NCBI RefSeq assembly: GCF_009296175.1
Contig: NZ_VOSK01000032.1
Coordinates: 1 to 44,706 of the forward strand
Direction: 5' to 3'
DNA: 44,706 bases
Source: Microvirga tunisiensis
Lineage (GTDB): Bacteria; Pseudomonadota; Alphaproteobacteria; Rhizobiales; Beijerinckiaceae
The translations under genes were made by a program, and so were the position numbers. Shown here in pieces: positions 26,876-34,999 of the stretch (position 1 is its first letter; each line of letters begins with the position of its first letter). The notes under the pieces are model-generated. The model was not told the origin of the DNA. It ran no database searches and saw only the letters and a list, made by a program, of their open reading frames with translations.

Positions 26876-27841
26876 ATGGCGGACCAACCCCTTACCCCAC
26901 CGCGGATTTATTTGATCCGCATGGCGGTCTTCCTGGTTCTGGCAGGGTTTGTCGCCTTCATCCTCTATCGGCAGATCTGGGAAGCCTTCCAGGCCAATCC
27001 CGGTCTCAACGCCCTGATTCTGGGCGTGATGTTCATCGGCATCGTGCTCGCGATCCGGCAGGTCTGGCGGCTCTTTCCCGAGGTGCGCTGGGTCAGCACC
27101 CTGCGGCAGACCGAAGAAGGGCTTATCGCCCCCTCCCCGCCGGTCCTGCTGGCGCCTCTGGCGGCTCTCCTCGGCAATCGACCAGGCCAGTCCGGCTTTT
27201 CCGTCGCGGCGACACGGTCTGTCCTGGACTCCATCGGCGCGCGCCTCGACGAAAGCCGCGAGATCGTCCGCTATCTCGCCGGCCTCCTGGTCTTCCTGGG
27301 CCTGCTCGGCACCTTCTGGGGCCTCATCGATACCGTGGGCTCGGTCGGGCGCATCATCTCCTCGCTCCGCACCGGCCAGGATTCCGCCGTTCTCTTCGAC
27401 GAGTTGAAGAACTCGCTTGCCGGACCACTGCAGGGCATGGGTCTGTCCTTCTCCGCCTCCCTTTTCGGTCTGGCGGGTTCCCTCGTTCTCGGCTTCCTCG
27501 ACCTTCAGGCCGGCCAGGCCCAGAGCCGCTTCTACACGGAGCTGGAGGACTGGCTGGCCATCTCCACCATGGACACGCCCGCCGATACGACCCTGCGCAC
27601 CGGCGCCACCCAGCATGACCTGACGGTGGCGCTCAACCGGCTGACCGCCGCCGTCAATGACGGTGCAGGCGGCCGGGCCGCGACCCAGGCCATGGCCAAC
27701 CTGGCCGAGGGCGTCCAGGGCCTCGTCCAGCATATGCGGGCGGAGCAGCAGATGATCCGCGACTGGGTCGAGGCCCAGGCCGCCCGCGAAAAGGAGCTGA
27801 AACAGGTCCTCGATCGCATTGCCCATGAAAGGCTGCCCTGA
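26876..27841 (+). CDS. MotA/TolQ/ExbB-like proton channel protein
   Basis: 321 aa. Four likely membrane segments: about residues 15-33 (MAVFLVLAGFVAFILYR), 45-62 (LNALILGVMFIGIVLAI), 135-155 (LAGLLVFLGLLGTFWGLIDT) and 185-206 (GMGLSFSASLFGLAGSLVLG). The third and fourth carry the family's GLLGTxxGLI and small-residue TM patterns. A C-terminal helical region of about 100 aa (TQHDLTVALNRLTAAVNDG..RIAHERLP) follows. AGGATA precedes the ATG. Its TGA overlaps the next ATG (TGATG), so the two are coupled. Not flagellar: no flagellar genes nearby. It forms a putative ion-driven stator with the downstream gene. Confidence 0.82.
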   Translation: MADQPLTPPRIYLIRMAVFLVLAGFVAFILYRQIWEAFQANPGLNALILGVMFIGIVLAIRQVWRLFPEVRWVSTLRQTEEGLIAPSPPVLLAPLAALLGNRPGQSGFSVAATRSVLDSIGARLDESREIVRYLAGLLVFLGLLGTFWGLIDTVGSVGRIISSLRTGQDSAVLFDELKNSLAGPLQGMGLSFSASLFGLAGSLVLGFLDLQAGQAQSRFYTELEDWLAISTMDTPADTTLRTGATQHDLTVALNRLTAAVNDGAGGRAATQAMANLAEGVQGLVQHMRAEQQMIRDWVEAQAAREKELKQVLDRIAHERLP

Positions 27842-28869
27842 TGCCGGTCTCGAGCGCGGGCGGACGGCGGCGCGGACGCGGGGGCCAGATCAATTACTGG
27901 CCGGGCTTCGTGGACGCCCTATCGACGCTGCTGCTCGCCATCATCTTCCTGATTTCAGTCTTCACCGTCGGCCAGTTCTTCCTGTCCCGCGAACTCTCGG
28001 GCCGCGACACCGTGCTCGACCGTCTGAACCGCCAAATCTCCGAACTGACCGATCTTCTCTCGCTCGAGCGCTCGAACCGGCGCAATACCGAGGATACCGT
28101 GGCCTCTTTGCAAACGACACTGCGGGCCAACGAGGCCGAGCGGGCGCGCCTGCAGGGACTCCTGGACAGCGGGGGCGCGGCGCAGGTCCAGGCGCAGGAG
28201 CTGGGCACGCAACTCGAAACCGAGCGTCAGGCTACCGGGCGGGCTCTCAGCCAGGTCGAGATCCTCAACCAGCAGATCGCCGCCATGCGCCGCCAGCTCG
28301 CGGCCTTGGAGGAAGCGCTTTCCGCCTCCGAAAACCGGGACAAGGAAAGCCAGGCCCGCGTCGCCGATCTCGGCAGCCGCCTCAACGTGGCGTTGGCCCA
28401 AAGGGTGCAGGAGCTCGCCCGCTACCGGTCCGATTTCTTCGGGCGCCTGAGGCAGATCCTCGGCAACCGCCCCGACATGCGCATCGTGGGCGACCGTTTC
28501 GTGTTCCAGTCCGAAGTGCTCTTCCCGGCAGGCCAGGCCTTCCTGCGTCCGGAAGCCTCCGGCGAGATCGATCGCATCGCCTCTGCCCTGGTCGAGCTGG
28601 AGCGCCAGGTCCCGCCGGACATCCCCTGGGTGATTCGCGTCGACGGCCACACCGACCAGCGCCCCATCAACACGCCGCAATTCCCGTCGAACTGGGCCCT
28701 GTCCTCCGCCCGCGCCATCGCCGTCGTGCAAGCCCTGATCGCCCGCGGCGTCCAGCCCCAGCATCTCGTCGCTGCCGGCTTCGGCGAGTTCCAGCCGCTC
28801 GACAACGGCACCACGGAAGAAGCCTTTGCCCGCAACCGACGCATCGAGCTGAAGCTGACGGAGCGTTAA
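27841..28869 (+). CDS. MotB/OmpA-like peptidoglycan-binding stator protein
   Basis: 342 aa. A basic N-terminus is followed by one membrane segment (about residues 19-48, YWPGFVDALSTLLLAIIFLI). This contains Asp25 in the position of the proton-binding Asp of MotB/ExbD. Then a coiled coil (about 55-195, rich in Leu/Glu/Gln), and an OmpA/MotB C-terminal domain with FVFQSEVLFPAGQAFLRPEA, IRVDGHTDQRPINTPQFPSN, WALSSARAIAVVQAL and GFGEFQPLDN. The layout matches a stator anchored to peptidoglycan. The long coiled coil is unlike classical MotB. Confidence 0.85.
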   Translation: MPVSSAGGRRRGRGGQINYWPGFVDALSTLLLAIIFLISVFTVGQFFLSRELSGRDTVLDRLNRQISELTDLLSLERSNRRNTEDTVASLQTTLRANEAERARLQGLLDSGGAAQVQAQELGTQLETERQATGRALSQVEILNQQIAAMRRQLAALEEALSASENRDKESQARVADLGSRLNVALAQRVQELARYRSDFFGRLRQILGNRPDMRIVGDRFVFQSEVLFPAGQAFLRPEASGEIDRIASALVELERQVPPDIPWVIRVDGHTDQRPINTPQFPSNWALSSARAIAVVQALIARGVQPQHLVAAGFGEFQPLDNGTTEEAFARNRRIELKLTER

Positions 28870-28885
28870 ATTTGAGAGGCTGAGT

Positions 28886-29839
28886 TCACGCGAACCGATC
28901 CGTTGCGGCGACGATGCTCTCCGTCATGCCGGGATCGCGCGCATCGTGCCCGGCCTCGCCGACGACAATCAGCTCGCTGCCCGGCCAATGCCGCTGAAGA
29001 TTCCAGGGAGTGGCGAGAGGCCCGCCAAGATCCAGGCGGCCATGAATCAGGATGCCGGGGATGCCGGCAAGGTGGTGCGCATCCCGCACCAGAGCGCCAT
29101 CCTCAAGCCAGGCCTGGTGGCGCCAGTAATGGGTCACCAGGCGCGCGAAGCCCAGCCGGAAGGCCGGGTCCTCGTATCGGGGATGGGGCTTGTGTCCGGG
29201 ATGAACCGCGACGATGGCCGTTTCCCACTCGCACCAGTCCCGCGCCGCCTTCTCGTGAACGACGGGATCGGGATGCATGAGGAGGCGATGATAGGCCTCG
29301 ACGAAGCTTCCGTCCCGATCCGCCTCCGGGATGGCCGCCCGAAACCGGCTCCATGCCTCGGGGAAGAACGTTCCGACACCGCGGGTGATCCACTCGATTT
29401 CCGAGGCCGTGTTGGTGGCGATGCTGAACAGCACCATTTCGCTGACCCGCTCGGGATACTGTTCGGCATAAGTCAGTGCCAAGGTCGAGCCCCACGATCC
29501 GCCCAGCACCAGCCATTGCCCGATCCCGAGATGCCGCCGCAGACGCTCCATATCGGCGATGAGATGGGCGGTCGTGTTGGTGGAGAGGTCGACGTCCGGA
29601 GAGCTGGCATGTGGTACGCTCCGTCCTCTACCGCGCTGATCGAACAGCACGATGCGGTAAGCGCTCGGATCGAAATAGCGCCGCGCATTCGCGGTGCAGC
29701 CGGAACCGGGACCGCCATGGAGAACGAGGGCGGGCTTTCCGGCCGGGTTCCCGCAGGTCTCCCAATAGACGCGATGCCCGTCTCCCACATCGAGCATGCC
29801 GGAATCGTAGGGCTCAATAGGAGGGTAAAGATCGGGCAT
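28886..29839 (-). CDS. pip: Proline iminopeptidase (prolyl aminopeptidase)
   Basis: Alpha/beta hydrolase that removes N-terminal proline from peptides. 317 aa with the S33-family start LYPPIEPYDSGMLDVGDGHR, oxyanion motif LVLHGGPGSGC (41-45), LFDQRGRGRS, nucleophile elbow GGSWGSTLALTYAEQYPERV (Ser115), acid IHGRLDLGGP and final His in VGEAGHDAR. Converges with the stator gene with only a 16-bp gap. Confidence 0.95.
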   Translation of the reverse strand: MPDLYPPIEPYDSGMLDVGDGHRVYWETCGNPAGKPALVLHGGPGSGCTANARRYFDPSAYRIVLFDQRGRGRSVPHASSPDVDLSTNTTAHLIADMERLRRHLGIGQWLVLGGSWGSTLALTYAEQYPERVSEMVLFSIATNTASEIEWITRGVGTFFPEAWSRFRAAIPEADRDGSFVEAYHRLLMHPDPVVHEKAARDWCEWETAIVAVHPGHKPHPRYEDPAFRLGFARLVTHYWRHQAWLEDGALVRDAHHLAGIPGILIHGRLDLGGPLATPWNLQRHWPGSELIVVGEAGHDARDPGMTESIVAATDRFA

Positions 29840-29907
29840 GGGCCCTGTTTATCACGCCCGGACTGTCGCGCCAGATCCGACCAGACGATACGCTACAGGA
29901 GTTCGGC

Positions 29908-30081
29908 CTACTCCTTCCCCAAAGCCTGCGCGACATCGTGGACCTGATCGCCGACGCGGCGGATGGCGTCCACCACGTGCTGGCGCGGCACGTTCCACCG
30001 GTCGGACCAGTACTGGAGATCCCATGGCTCAAGGACGTTGATGCGGGTCGAGTCCTGGGGATGTCTCCTGCTGACGCCCAT
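29908..30081 (-). CDS. DUF3606 domain protein
   Basis: 57 aa. The DUF3606 pattern is clear: DSTRINVLEPWDLQYWSDRW and HVVDAIRRVGDQVHDVAQAL. The function is unknown; such proteins are common in stress-related contexts of alphaproteobacteria. I place the start at the ATG at 30081 behind GGGAGCTC. An earlier start at 30129 adds 16 unrelated residues. It is upstream of pip on the same strand (68-bp gap). Confidence 0.85.
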   Translation of the reverse strand: MGVSRRHPQDSTRINVLEPWDLQYWSDRWNVPRQHVVDAIRRVGDQVHDVAQALGKE

Positions 30082-30198
30082 GGCTGAGCTCCCGGCCAGT
30101 CCCAAAAGCTGTCTTCGATCCGACGCCACTCTTCAAATCAGATGGGACCGGCGCGGGGGAAGTCAGCCCGCCGACCTGCATCTTTTTAAGGCACCGTC

Positions 30199-31998
30199 CT
30201 ACTCCGCCGCCGCGATGCGTTCGTGCGCGCTCGTGAACTGGAGCCGGGCGAGGCGGGCATAGAGGCCGCCCTGGGCAAGCAGGGTTTCGTGCGTGCCCTC
30301 CTCCACGATCACGCCCTTGTCCATGACCAGGATGCGGTCGGCGGAGCGCACGGTGGCGAGGCGGTGGGCGATGACGAGGGTGGTGCGGCCTTCCATCAGC
30401 CGGTCGAGGGCCGTCTGGACCTTGCGCTCGCTCTCGGCATCGAGGGCCGAGGTGGCCTCGTCGAGGAGCAGGATCGGGGCATCCTTCAGGATGGCGCGGG
30501 CAATAGCCAGACGCTGGCGCTGGCCGCCCGACAGGGTCACGCCGCGCTCGCCGATCATCGTCCGATAGCCCTCCGGCAGGGCCTGGATGAAGCCGTCGGC
30601 GGAGGCGAGTTCGGCGGCACGGCGCACCTCCTCCTCCGTGGCCTCCGGACGCCCGTAGCGGATGTTGTCGAGAACGCTCGCGGCAAAGATCGTCGGCTCC
30701 TGCGGCACGAGGGCCATGCGGGCGCGCAAGGCGAAAGGATCGGCTTCTTGGATCGCCACCCCGTCGACCCGGATCATTCCATCCTGAGGATCGTAGAAGC
30801 GCAGCAGCAGCTGCAGGATCGTGCTCTTGCCGGCCCCCGAGGGACCGACGATGGCGACCCGCTCGCCGGATCTCACCGCAAAGTTCAGGCCGTGGACCGC
30901 ACGCTGGTCGGCCCGGGTCGGATAGGAGAAATGCACGTCCTCGAAGGCCACCGTGCCGAGCGGCGGCTCCGGCAGGGGCCGGGGATCGCGCGGCCGCTCG
31001 ATGGCAGGCTTGGTGGCGAGGATTTCGCCTAAGCGCTCCGCAGCGCCGGCGGCCTGGGCGAGTTCGCCATAGACCTCCGAGAGCTGGCCTAAAGAGCTTG
31101 CGGCAAAGACCGCGTAGAGCACGAACTGCGACAGGCGCCCGCCGGTCATCTCTCCCGCCAGGACGTCCTGCGCGCCGTACCAAAGCACCCCGACCACGCT
31201 CGCCGAGACCAGGAAGATGCCAGCGCCGGTCAGGAAGGCCCGCATGGTGGTGGAGAGCCTTGCCGCGTCGAAAGCTTCCTCGGCAGCCGCAGCGAAACGG
31301 GAGGCGGTGAGGCTTTCCATGCCGAAGGCCTGCATGGTCCGCACCGCGCCGATGGCCTCCGCCGCATAGGCCGAGGCATCGGCCAGGCGATCCTGTGCCG
31401 CACGCGAGCGCCGCCGCACGGCACGGCCGGAAAAGACCAGGGGCAAGACGATGACCGGGATGGCGAGAAGCACGAGCGCCGAGAGCTTCGGGCTCGTGAT
31501 GATCATGAGCACGGTCGCGCCCAGGAAGAGGAAGAGATTGCGCAGCGCAATCGAGATGCTGACCCCGAAGGCCGCCTTGACCTGGGTGGTGTCGGCCGTG
31601 AGTCGCGAGACGATCTCGCCGCTCTTGGTCTGGTCGAAGAAGGCCGGATCGAGGGATGTCAGGTGCCGAAACACGGCGGACCGCAGATCCGCCACCACCC
31701 GCTCGCCGAGCGTGATGACGCAATAGTAGCGTAGCGCACTGGCCAGGGCCAACACGCCCACCACCACGATCAGGAGGACGAAATACGCATTGATGTAGGC
31801 GCGGCCCTGCTCCGAAAAGCCGAAATCGATGACCCGACGTACGGCGATGGGCACGACGAGCGTAGCCGCAGAGGCCATGGCCAAGGCGACCAGCGCCGCC
31901 GCAATCCGTCCCCTGTAAGCCAGGCCGTAGGGAATGAGCGGCTTCAGAGCGCTGAGCGCAGCCTTGGGGCGATTCTGCCCTTGGAAATGGTCGGCCAT
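30199..31998 (-). CDS. ABC transporter, fused permease/ATPase (MsbA-like)
   Basis: 599 aa half-size exporter that works as a dimer. The N-terminal type-1 transmembrane domain (about residues 25-310) has the typical FFDQTKSGEIVSRLTADTTQ. The ATPase domain has Walker A VGPSGAGKSTILQLLLRFYD, Q-loop ALVPQEPTIF, signature LSGGQRQRLAIARAILKDAP, Walker B ILLLDEATSALD and H-loop VIAHRLATVRSADRILVMDK. It belongs to a group related to MsbA/multidrug exporters; the substrate is unknown. The start at the ATG at 31998 has GAAGGTG upstream. ATGs at 32028 and 32091 are in frame but lack a good site. Confidence 0.93.
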   Translation of the reverse strand: MADHFQGQNRPKAALSALKPLIPYGLAYRGRIAAALVALAMASAATLVVPIAVRRVIDFGFSEQGRAYINAYFVLLIVVVGVLALASALRYYCVITLGERVVADLRSAVFRHLTSLDPAFFDQTKSGEIVSRLTADTTQVKAAFGVSISIALRNLFLFLGATVLMIITSPKLSALVLLAIPVIVLPLVFSGRAVRRRSRAAQDRLADASAYAAEAIGAVRTMQAFGMESLTASRFAAAAEEAFDAARLSTTMRAFLTGAGIFLVSASVVGVLWYGAQDVLAGEMTGGRLSQFVLYAVFAASSLGQLSEVYGELAQAAGAAERLGEILATKPAIERPRDPRPLPEPPLGTVAFEDVHFSYPTRADQRAVHGLNFAVRSGERVAIVGPSGAGKSTILQLLLRFYDPQDGMIRVDGVAIQEADPFALRARMALVPQEPTIFAASVLDNIRYGRPEATEEEVRRAAELASADGFIQALPEGYRTMIGERGVTLSGGQRQRLAIARAILKDAPILLLDEATSALDAESERKVQTALDRLMEGRTTLVIAHRLATVRSADRILVMDKGVIVEEGTHETLLAQGGLYARLARLQFTSAHERIAAAE

Positions 31999-32161
31999 GA
32001 CACCTTCGTTTTTCCGGAATCGCGACATCGGGCGGTTTAGCACCTTTGCCCCGGCTTGTTTCAAGGTCTTAAGTGAGGTATAGGCGCGCATTCATCAATT
32101 CAGGCTCGATCTTACGTTGCGGGCTGACCAGATCCGGCTGGCCGCAAGAAGGACTATGGCA

Positions 32162-32401
32162 ATGGCGCGCAAAGAAACCGATCATCCCGACTACCACTTC
32201 ATCAAAGTGGTCATGACCAACGGCACCGAGTACACCACCCGCTCGACCTACGGCAAAGAGGGCGACACCCTCAACCTCGACATCGACCCGAACACCCACC
32301 CGGCCTGGACCGGCGGTTCGCAGCAGCTGCTCGACCGCGGCGGCCGTGTGTCGCGCTTCAACTCGAGGTTCGGCGGCCTGGGCCTCGGCGGCAAGAAGTA
32401 A
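32162..32401 (+). CDS. rpmE: 50S ribosomal protein L31
   Basis: 79 aa ([20 protein letters not shown], then [20 protein letters not shown] and [20 protein letters not shown]). There are no cysteines, so this is the zinc-independent type, common in alphaproteobacteria. AAGGA lies 8 bp before the ATG at 32162; the ATG at 32156 is too close. Divergent from the ABC transporter and closed by a strong terminator. Confidence 0.96.
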   Translation: MARKETDHPDYHFIKVVMTNGTEYTTRSTYGKEGDTLNLDIDPNTHPAWTGGSQQLLDRGGRVSRFNSRFGGLGLGGKK

Positions 32402-32438
32402 TCCGGCGCCCTGCTCGGATTGTTTCAGACCGGAATGC

Positions 32439-32467
32439 AAAAAGCCCCGCTTCGGCGGGGCTTTTTT
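32439..32467 (+). terminator. Strong intrinsic terminator of rpmE
   Basis: AAAAAGCCCCGC, UUCG tetraloop, GCGGGGCTTTTTT, 37 bp after the rpmE stop. The A run and T run make it effective in both directions; it could also end the leftward DUF1465 transcript. Confidence 0.93.
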
Positions 32468-32516
32468 GTTGCTCAATTCTCCACCGCCGATTTGGTCCTC
32501 AACTGACACATCCCCA

Positions 32517-32585
32517 AGCCGTCATCCTGAGGAGGTCAGAGGCGGATGCCCCAGCCTCTCAGAAGCAGGGGGTGCCAAGGGATGG
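32517..32585. repeat. Repeat resembling family A outer end
   Basis: GCCGTCATCCTGAGGAGGTC, then AGCCTCTCAGAAGCAGGGGG. 'CGTCATCCTGAGGAG' elements are common intergenic repeats of alphaproteobacteria. This copy is degraded and lies right next to the 3' end of the DUF1465 gene. Confidence 0.5.
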
Positions 32586-32588
32586 CCC

Positions 32589-33119
32589 TTACTCCGTCGC
32601 CCCGAAGGCCCGCTGCAGCATGCCGAGCTGGGTAGCGACCGGGTTGGGAGCCGAGAGCCGGGGGGCCGATCCCCCCTCCGAGATGAGGCGCTCGAGATGG
32701 AGGATCCGGGCGTGGAGTCTTGTTGCGAGGCCTATCAGCTCCCGCAGGCGGACGGGCAGCGCCTCGTATTCGGCCATGGTCGTGGCTGTGTCGTGCGCGT
32801 TCAGGCGGACGCGGTTCTTCTCGGTCTGGGCCTGATCGGACGAGATCTCCCCTTCCGCCACGGCCCGCTGCAGCAGCAGCCAGGAGGCGACCTGCATCAG
32901 GCGGGTGGTGAGCCGCATGCTCTCGCTGGCATAGACAAGGCTTGCCTGGCGCGGCAGGTTGCGGGATTCCTCACGGCCCGGCCCGTCGAGATAGGCGGCC
33001 GTTTCCTCGATGAGCTCCATGCCCTCCTGGAAGAGGGACTTGAAGGCCTCGGAACCCACGAAGCTCTGCCCGAATCGGACAGGATCGACGTCGAGCTGGA
33101 TCACGTCGGGTTCGTTCAC
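32589..33119 (-). CDS. DUF1465 family protein
   Basis: About 176 aa, mostly helical, with the family patterns FGQSFVGSEAFKSLFQEGME, ASESMRLTTRLMQVASWLLL and RLRELIGLATRLHARILHLE. The cellular role is not established. GGGAG sits at the right distance for a GTG at 33119; the in-frame ATG at 33125 touches that site and is less likely. Single-gene minus-strand unit. Confidence 0.85.
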   Translation of the reverse strand: MNEPDVIQLDVDPVRFGQSFVGSEAFKSLFQEGMELIEETAAYLDGPGREESRNLPRQASLVYASESMRLTTRLMQVASWLLLQRAVAEGEISSDQAQTEKNRVRLNAHDTATTMAEYEALPVRLRELIGLATRLHARILHLERLISEGGSAPRLSAPNPVATQLGMLQRAFGATE

Positions 33120-33240
33120 GCACATCTCCCAAAAGCCTATCCGTCGCCTCGAAGGGCGGAGGTTCTGCAATTCATGGGCTGATTATAGGACGGACTGGCC
33201 GGGCTTGCCTCGGTAACCTCTTCTTAAGGTTAAGCCGGGG

Positions 33241-33372
33241 AATCGTGCGGAACCGAAGGTCCGCGTCAGCGAAAAGTCGCACCGGTTCTCCGCCTTCACC
33301 GATGCGCCAGCTCAGAAGATGACGACCGGATCGCCTCCGAAAGTGGAATGAATTTTTGGGCCGATGCTCTGA
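33241..33372. repeat. Degenerate palindromic repeats, family B (two units)
   Basis: Unit 1 (about 33269-33308): CGAAAAGTCGCACCGGTTCT, CCGCC, ACCGATGCGC. Unit 2 (about 33330-33372): CGCCTCCGAAAGTGGAATG, TTTTTGGGCCGATGCTC. The same two subtypes occur side by side at 2886-2993 in the opposite order. It fills much of the 422-bp space between the DUF1465 start and the DUF1192 stop. Confidence 0.55.
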
Positions 33373-33380
33373 AAGCCCAT

Positions 33381-33407
33381 AAAAATAGAGCCGCTCAAGG
33401 CGGCTCT
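33381..33407 (-). terminator. Intrinsic terminator of the DUF1192 gene
   Basis: On the minus strand: AGAGCCGC, 5-nt loop CTTGA, GCGGCTCT followed by ATTTTTATG. An 8-bp perfect stem, about 135 bp downstream of the DUF1192 stop. Confidence 0.75.
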
Positions 33408-33541
33408 TCAAGTCTAACAGGGAAGCGTCGAACAGAGTGGGCTATGAAGCCACTCGGCATCCAGGGAGAGACCCGGATGCCTTCACTCCTATCCGGGAAT
33501 GGTTAATGCACCGTTAAGGACGTTTCTTCGTTACAGCCGCC

Positions 33542-33748
33542 TCAACCCTGGCCGAGCTTGAAGAAGGCGCTCGCGGCGGCGCGGGAATTTTCCTTTCGGG
33601 CCCTCGCCTCCTTGATGCGCGCGATCTCCTGCTCGAGCATCTCGACGCGCTCGTCGAGCTCGTCGATGGAGAGCATCGAGAGATCCTGGCCGATCTCGTG
33701 CCCGCTCATGATCTGGCGCGGTTCATCGGCGAAGGGATCGAGGGCCAT
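33542..33748 (-). CDS. DUF1192 family protein
   Basis: 68 aa, with the typical short motif DLSMLSIDELDERVEMLEQE followed by IARIKEAR. Small acidic/helical protein conserved in alphaproteobacteria, function unknown. It is divergent from the quinone oxidoreductase gene, a common arrangement in the order. Confidence 0.9.
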   Translation of the reverse strand: MALDPFADEPRQIMSGHEIGQDLSMLSIDELDERVEMLEQEIARIKEARARKENSRAAASAFFKLGQG

Positions 33749-33849
33749 GGCATTCTCCTCTTCAACGGTTGGTCATCAACGTAGTCCGGCATGTATTCCT
33801 TGCCAACGGGGCCTATATCCCGTGAGCTTGTTGACCAAAGGAGGGAAAA

Positions 33850-34848
33850 ATGCGGCAGACCCCGGACATGATGCGCGCCGTCATCGCCGAAGGGAGCGGC
33901 GGGCCGGAGGTTCTCAAGGTGGTCCAGCGCCCGGTTCCCAAGCCCAGGGAGAGCGAGATCCTGGTCAAGGTGAAGGCGGCAGGCGTGAACCGCCCGGACG
34001 TGATCCAGCGGCAGGGCGGCTATCCCCCTCCTCCCGGAGCGCCGGATATCCTCGGGCTCGAGATCGCAGGCGAGGTGGCGGCCACCGGCCCCAACGCCGC
34101 TCGCTTTGCCGTCGGCACCCCGGTCATGGCCCTGGTGCCCGGCGGAGGCTATGCGGATTACGCCGTCGTCCATGAGAGCAACGCCCTTCCCATTCCCGCC
34201 AGCCTGTCCTTCGAGGAAGCAGGCGCCGTCCCGGAAACCTATTTCACCGTCTGGACCAACGTGTTCGATCGGGGACGCCTGCAACCGGGCGAGACGCTCC
34301 TCGTGCATGGCGGGACCTCAGGCATCGGCACCACAGCGATTCAGCTCGCGAAGGCCTTCGGCGCCACGGTCATCGCGACCGCGGGATCGCAGGAAAAATG
34401 CGACGCCTGCCTGCGGCTCGGCGCCGATGTCGCGGTCAATTACCGGGATCGGGACTTCGTGACGGCCACCAAGGAGGCGACAGGCGGCCGGGGCGCGGAC
34501 GTGATCCTCGACATGGTCGGCGGCGACTACATCCCCCGCAATTACGAGGCTGCGGCGCAGGATGGCCGGATCGTGCAGATTGCCTTCCTCCAGAGCCCTA
34601 AAGCCGAGGTCGACTTCCGCCGCCTGATGGTCAAGCGGCTCACCCATACGGGTTCGACCCTGCGCCCTCGCTCGCCGGCAGAAAAGGCCGGCATTGCACA
34701 GGCGCTCGAGGACAAGGTCTGGCCGCTTTTGGCGCAGGGCCGGTGCAGGCCGGTGATGGACTCAACCTTTGCCATTGAGGATGTGGCCAGGGCCCATGCC
34801 CGCATGGACGGAGGCGAGCATATCGGCAAGATCGTGTTGCGGCTTTAA
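33850..34848 (+). CDS. NAD(P)H quinone oxidoreductase, PIG3 family
   Basis: 332 aa zinc-independent medium-chain dehydrogenase. N-terminal RAVIAEGSGGPEVLKVVQRP and GVNRPDVIQRQGGYPPPPGA, PDILGLEIAGEVAATGP, the cofactor-binding LLVHGGTSGIGTTAIQLAKA, GGRGADVILDMVGGDYIPRN and the tail GGEHIGKIVLRL fit the TP53I3/PIG3-like quinone oxidoreductase group. GGAGGG precedes the ATG at 33850. Probably a single-gene unit upstream of trcR. Confidence 0.92.
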   Translation: MRQTPDMMRAVIAEGSGGPEVLKVVQRPVPKPRESEILVKVKAAGVNRPDVIQRQGGYPPPPGAPDILGLEIAGEVAATGPNAARFAVGTPVMALVPGGGYADYAVVHESNALPIPASLSFEEAGAVPETYFTVWTNVFDRGRLQPGETLLVHGGTSGIGTTAIQLAKAFGATVIATAGSQEKCDACLRLGADVAVNYRDRDFVTATKEATGGRGADVILDMVGGDYIPRNYEAAAQDGRIVQIAFLQSPKAEVDFRRLMVKRLTHTGSTLRPRSPAEKAGIAQALEDKVWPLLAQGRCRPVMDSTFAIEDVARAHARMDGGEHIGKIVLRL

Positions 34849-34851
34849 AAT

Positions 34852-34880
34852 TTGCAACATCCCGGCACGATCCCTATAAT
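34852..34880 (+). promoter_or_regulatory. Near-consensus sigma-70 promoter of trcR
   Basis: TTGCAA (34852-34857), exactly 17 bp, TATAAT (34875-34880). The -10 box is a perfect match and the -35 matches 4 of 6. Predicted start is about 34887, giving a 5' leader of roughly 113 nt before trcR. Confidence 0.75.
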
Positions 34881-34980
34881 CATCTCGTTTCCCTCACATC
34901 GTGAGACGAGATGCTCCGGTCCGGACCGGTTCGGAGCGCGAGAGAGTTTTGCCGTGCGGCGCCGACATCCGGCGCCCGGC
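34881..34980 (+). promoter_or_regulatory. Structured leader of trcR
   Basis: Three stems in a row: CATCTCGT..CTCACATCGTGAG..ACGAGATG (34881-34912), CCGGTCCGGACCGG (34916-34929), and GGCGCCG, ACATC, CGGCGCC (34959-34977). A ribosome site AAGGAGG follows before the ATG at 35000. It does not match a riboswitch I know. The first stem starts at or just before the predicted transcription start. Confidence 0.5.
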
Positions 34981-34999
34981 CTGAAGGAGGTTCACATCC

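Noticed and set aside
26876..28869. Zorya defence system
   Set aside because: The two stator-like genes fit ZorA/ZorB in outline, but no ZorC, ZorD or ZorE-like gene is adjacent and the setting is core genome.
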